DNA from: Tessaracoccus aquimaris
Lineage (GTDB): Bacteria; Actinomycetota; Actinomycetes; Propionibacteriales; Propionibacteriaceae
Direction: 5' to 3'
Assembly (NCBI RefSeq): GCF_001997345.1
Contig: NZ_CP019606.1
Location: 1,116,001-1,180,000, forward strand
DNA: 64,000 bases
Below the pieces are notes generated by a model. It was not told the origin of the DNA, did not search any database, and was given only the letters and a program-made list of their open reading frames with translations. Numbering within the stretch: the stretch's first letter is position 1; every line of letters starts with the position of its first letter. This document shows, in pieces, positions 61,063-64,000 of this stretch. The position numbers and the translations under genes were made by a program.

Positions 61063-62091
61063 GTGCGCGTGCTGCCGCTCGTCGTGATCGCCTGCGTGCT
61101 CGGCGCCATCGCTGCGCGCCGCCTCGTGCTGGCCTCGGGGCGACGCGGGGCCCGCGGCTACTCGAGTTCGCTGCTTGTCGTGACCGTCTTGGCCACCGGG
61201 CTCGCGGTGTGGGCCGCGCTCGCGGTCCCCGATCGGGCGCTGGTCGCGGTGGTTCCGGTGCTGGCGGCGTGGGCGGTCCTCGTCGACGTCGACTGTCGCA
61301 CCAAACTGCTTCCCGACCTGCTGACGCTCGGCGGGGCCGGCTGGCTGTTTGCCGCCTCGGCCTGGACCGCGCAGGGCCGCGCCGCGATCGTCGCCGGGGT
61401 CGCCACGGCCGCAGTGTTCCTGATCCTCGCGCTGCTCGCCCCGTCGTCGTACGGGTTAGGCGACGTGAAGTTGGGGCTCACGACCGGCGGGGTCGCCGGC
61501 TGGTTCGGCGGTTGGCCCGCGGTGCTGGCCGCGACCCTCGCGTTCGTCGCCCTGTCGTTGGTCGGTGTGATCGTCGCGGCCATCCGGCGTCGGCGGTTGC
61601 GCGACGTCGAGTTGCCGTTCGGCCCCTTCCTGGTTCTTGGCGCCCTGGTCGCACCGTGGCTCCGTCCCGAACACTTCGGCATCCGCTCGGTGCTGGAGAG
61701 GAGCGTTGCGATGTCCTGGACCACCGGTGGCGCCATGGCGGTGACGCTTCTCGCAGCCCTGCTGATCGCCTGGGCCGTGAGCCGCCCGACAATGGCTGGA
61801 ACGCTGACGATGCACGGCGTCGGAGTCGAGCGTCAGTTCCTGCTCACGGGCCGCCGGGTCGAGATCCGCGCGGACGGCTTCAAGGGAACCGTGACGGCAA
61901 CCAGAGACCCCGACCGCGTCCGGGTCAGCGGAGTAGGCGTCGGCGGCAGCCGCCGGAGCCTGATGCTCCGCGACGGCTGGACCCGCCGCGTAGCCGGCCA
62001 CCCGATGACCTTCACGTCGAGAGGCGTGAGGATCGTCCACCAGTTGAGCTTCGACACCACCTTGCAGGAAATGGGCCTAGCCGAGGGCTGA
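61063..62091 (+). CDS. prepilin peptidase (A24) with unusual C-terminal extension
   Basis: 342 residues from GTG, 1 bp after tadC. Peptidase part (1-205): catalytic Asp in VDVDCRTKLLPDLLTLGG and in SSYGLGDVKLGLTTGG, six or so membrane helices, ending PFGPFLVLGALVAPWL. From residue 217 a new membrane helix (MSWTTGGAMAVTLLAALLIA) and a ~100-residue basic, beta-rich domain (MHGVGVERQFLLTGRRVEIR ...) follow; A24 peptidases normally stop before it. An in-frame ATG at 61711 with GGAGAGGAG upstream could also start a separate 126-residue product. Confidence 0.8.
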   Translation: MRVLPLVVIACVLGAIAARRLVLASGRRGARGYSSSLLVVTVLATGLAVWAALAVPDRALVAVVPVLAAWAVLVDVDCRTKLLPDLLTLGGAGWLFAASAWTAQGRAAIVAGVATAAVFLILALLAPSSYGLGDVKLGLTTGGVAGWFGGWPAVLAATLAFVALSLVGVIVAAIRRRRLRDVELPFGPFLVLGALVAPWLRPEHFGIRSVLERSVAMSWTTGGAMAVTLLAALLIAWAVSRPTMAGTLTMHGVGVERQFLLTGRRVEIRADGFKGTVTATRDPDRVRVSGVGVGGSRRSLMLRDGWTRRVAGHPMTFTSRGVRIVHQLSFDTTLQEMGLAEG

Positions 62092-62122
62092 GTTAGACCC
62101 ATCGGGACTTGACATCCCAACC

Positions 62123-62377
62123 TCACCGTGATGCAGCGAGGCCCGACCCGGGAATAGTGGGGGCCGGTGTAGACGAGGCACCTGCCGGAAGCCTGCCCTC
62201 CGCAAGCTTCCAAGACACTCGCTGCTCAAGTTCCGAGTGCGCCTCAGACTCTGTGCTCAGTAGCCAAGCTGCGGGGCCGACTAGTGGGCCGATGGCAGCG
62301 AACACCAAGGCGATCAGCGTCATGAGCAGGACTGCAAGAGTCCTTGAGCCCCGGAAGGACCTAATCGCGCGAGCCAT
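62123..62377 (-). CDS. possible small membrane protein
   Basis: 84 residues (MARAIRSFRGSRTLAVLLMT ...) with one to two hydrophobic stretches (LAVLLMTLIALVFAAIGPLV) and a Pro/Ala-rich tail. No clear ribosome-binding site. Lies in the AT-richer segment after the tad locus; could be a fragment. The 62396-62573 stretch beside it holds no recognisable gene. Confidence 0.35.
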   Translation of the reverse strand: MARAIRSFRGSRTLAVLLMTLIALVFAAIGPLVGPAAWLLSTESEAHSELEQRVSWKLAEGRLPAGASSTPAPTIPGSGLAASR

Positions 62378-62573
62378 TGTTGGGAGCCAGGTCAAGACGG
62401 AAGCCCCAGAACCTGTTGTACCAAGGGAGCGGCCCTTAGTTCAAATGCTCAGCAGTCGATTTCGGCCACCATTATCGGTCTGGGTAACGGGCCTGACAGT
62501 GACAAGAGCCAACCGATTGGCCTGCATTCCAGAGCAGTCGATACAAGCCTGAACGTGGGTCCGTGCCTTCGGT

Positions 62574-63259
62574 CTACCAGTAGATCGCGACGAAGTCAGC
62601 GTCGCGCAGCCTATGAGCGTCGTCATCAAAGACTGTGGTCCCACTCCGCTTGGCGTGCATCAGTGAACTCACCGGAGGGAAGAAGGAAAGCCCTGTCTCC
62701 TCGCGAGCAGCCGTTCGGAGTTCAAGGGTTCGAGTGGGAGCAACTTCGCGGCCGGCTATACCAGTCAATCGCTTGGTCAGCACCGAGAAGGCACTGGTCT
62801 GATCCGAAACGCCCGCCGACCTCGTCCTCAACTCGGCAATGCTCAGGGCGATGAGTGCCCCCTGCTCTGACGTCAGCGTTGCATCCAGTTCCTTCAGGAG
62901 TGCTTCGGTGTACAGGGCTAGGGCGACCCCCAGTTTCGACTCGGCTATCGGCGTCGTCAGAGACGCCAGGCTTCCCGAATGGCACTCCGCCAGCGGCGTT
63001 GATCTGGTCGATGAAGCTGGACGCCACGTCAGTGAAAAGATCGGCAAGCTTGACGGGAGTCCAATTGAGGCCTCGGTGCCCGTGCTGCACTGTTCGGACG
63101 TCGAGTCCGTGAGCTCGCCCCGCTGCGAGGAGAGGAGACTCAGCAGACTTACCTCGTCTAGGTAGATGAACTCGCGCAGAGCCGGGTGCCCCTGCGGCGC
63201 GATCGCTTGGCGCGGTGTGACCGGCCACTTGACTCTAAACAGCCGATTCTTTTGCTCAC
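62574..63259 (-). pseudogene. DUF6414-like gene, decayed
   Basis: Pieces of one family occur in different frames on the minus strand: REFIYLDEVSLLSLLSSQRG (near 63180-63120) with ELTDSTSEQ, then WTPVKLADLFTDVASSFIDQ with INAAGGVPFG in a second frame (near 63060-62980), and back in the first frame a long end running to DADFVAIYW at 62574. The start motif, the WTPVKLADLF block and the IYW end are features I remember from DUF6414 proteins, which are normally ~280-300 residues; about 100 residues seem missing in the middle. A possible GTG start at 63259 is out of frame with the REFIYLDE block. Function of the family unknown. Confidence 0.5.
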
Positions 63260-63315
63260 ACTTTTGCCTCCGCGATCAGTGACCGTCGAGGACGGAGCGA
63301 AATCCGTTCGAACGG

Positions 63316-64000
63316 TTAGACGAAATCCTCCGGTGCCACTTCCTCGCGACCATCCCCAATCGCCAGCAATGCCGCCTCAGTCCAGATGAAGCTCAACTCA
63401 GCTGACGACCAGTTCTCGGTCAGAGCTGCGACGTCCTCAAGGGGCAAGTCGGCACCCGTCTTCACGCGCGCGCCAGCGACCTTGAGAATCTCGAAACGAT
63501 CTGACCGAGAGGGCAATCCGAACTCGATCTCCCAGTCGAACCGACCTGGACGGGTAAGAGCCGGGTCGAGGGAATCAGCACGGTTGGTCGCCGTGATGAC
63601 GATGACACTCTTCCCCTTGTTGTCGAAGCCGTCCATGAGTGTGAGCAGTTGGGCGACGGGTCGCTTTGAGGCCTCGTGAGACTCGGAGGACTGCTTCTCG
63701 GCGATGCTGTCGATCTCGTCGAAGAAGATGATGGCTCGACCGCTCTCGCTGTTGGTCGCGGCCTCGACGATCTTACGGAGGTTCCCTTCTGTATCACCCA
63801 ACCGCTTGCTGATGATTTCAGGACCAGAGGTCAGCGGGCGCAAATTCCCAATCATCCTGAGGGAGCAGAATCAGGTCACCCGGCTTGAGGGCCGTGACGT
63901 TAGGTAGGTTGGAAACCCTTCCGATCTGCCCCTTCTGGGTCTCAACGTGGATGACGTCTTCATTGTGATCGACGCGGAGCACTCGTATCAGTTGACCCAA
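63316..64000 (-). pseudogene. CDC48/ARC-like AAA ATPase with internal deletion (partial)
   Basis: From the window edge (64000) a frame encodes an OB-like N-domain end: LIRVLRVDHNEDVIHVETQK, LPNVTALKPGDLILLPQDDW, then stops at 63818. Just there another frame begins with SGPEIISKRLGDTEGNLRKI, the part after Walker A, and continues with Walker B AIIFFDEIDSIAEKQ, VITATNRADSLDPALTRPGR and the alpha-helical lid to VAPEDFV at 63316. The Walker A segment (GPPGTGKT type) and the linker are missing, so an out-of-frame deletion removed the nucleotide-binding loop. Extends beyond the window. Confidence 0.75.

Noticed and set aside
1..64000. tRNA, rRNA, insertion sequences or phage attachment sites
   Set aside because: No acceptor/T-loop pattern, no transposase or integrase gene and no terminal inverted repeats recognised anywhere in the window.

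Overview
This 64 kb window comes from a high-GC actinobacterium, probably of the Propionibacteriaceae (Tessaracoccus-like). The reasons are: a GarA/OdhI-type FHA protein followed by a FtsR-like MerR protein, a bifunctional nuclease and a second MerR protein; an RNA polymerase-binding protein RbpA; a pyrophosphate-type phosphofructokinase; neighbouring lnt and polyprenol-mannose synthase genes; many GTG starts; and TANNNT hexamers 6-8 nt before start codons, as in leaderless genes. The genus is an inference.

Layout. 0-3.2 kb: FHA/MerR/nuclease/MerR cluster and a YihY membrane protein. 3.2-3.96 kb: non-coding array of REP-like repeats. 4-9.7 kb: PPi-phosphofructokinase, an orphan TadE-like pair, an aldo/keto reductase, a YciO-like protein, a membrane protein and a DUF937 protein. 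9.9-11.7 kb: remains of an acyl-CoA ligase joined to a shortened tyrosine phosphatase by an apparent deletion. 12-13 kb: PTS EIIA and a second repeat cluster. 13-26.7 kb: housekeeping genes (TPR protein, aldo/keto reductase, lpd, an HTH-MurA fusion, pdxY, glycerophosphodiesterase, rbpA, fxsA, ppm, lnt, an exonuclease, metW-metX). 26.7-36.5 kb: VOC protein, VIT-type transporter, metY, a sugar ABC importer, HAD hydrolase, GntR regulator with an MFS exporter, DsrE-like protein. 36.5-39.8 kb: HNH nuclease, a decayed gene, a baeRF-like protein and an unknown protein. 39.9-43.8 kb: MMPL transporter overlapping a two-component system. 43.8-47.4 kb: lipoproteins (GH114, HExxH protease, FKBP). 47.5-53.3 kb: GH32 fructosidase, sugar ABC importer and LacI regulator with two matching operators. 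53.9-62.1 kb: a Tad/Flp pilus locus behind a hairpin-rich leader. 62.1-64 kb: an AT-richer segment with broken AAA ATPase and DUF6414-like genes.

How the genes work together. Both sugar importers have a binding protein and two permeases but no ATPase, so a shared ATPase elsewhere is expected. The GH32 enzyme has no signal peptide and would cleave imported sucrose or fructo-oligosaccharides in the cytosol. MetX, MetW and MetY cover acetylation of homoserine and direct sulfhydrylation. The tad locus has pilin, pseudopilins, CpaB, CpaE, CpaF, TadB, TadC and a prepilin peptidase, without the outer-membrane secretin, as expected for a monoderm.

A recurrent oddity: six otherwise normal genes are each broken by one missing base in a short G/C run, a pattern that looks more like sequencing or assembly error than biology. 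By contrast, the ligase/phosphatase junction, the 37.4 kb gene and the AAA/DUF6414 segment look truly decayed.
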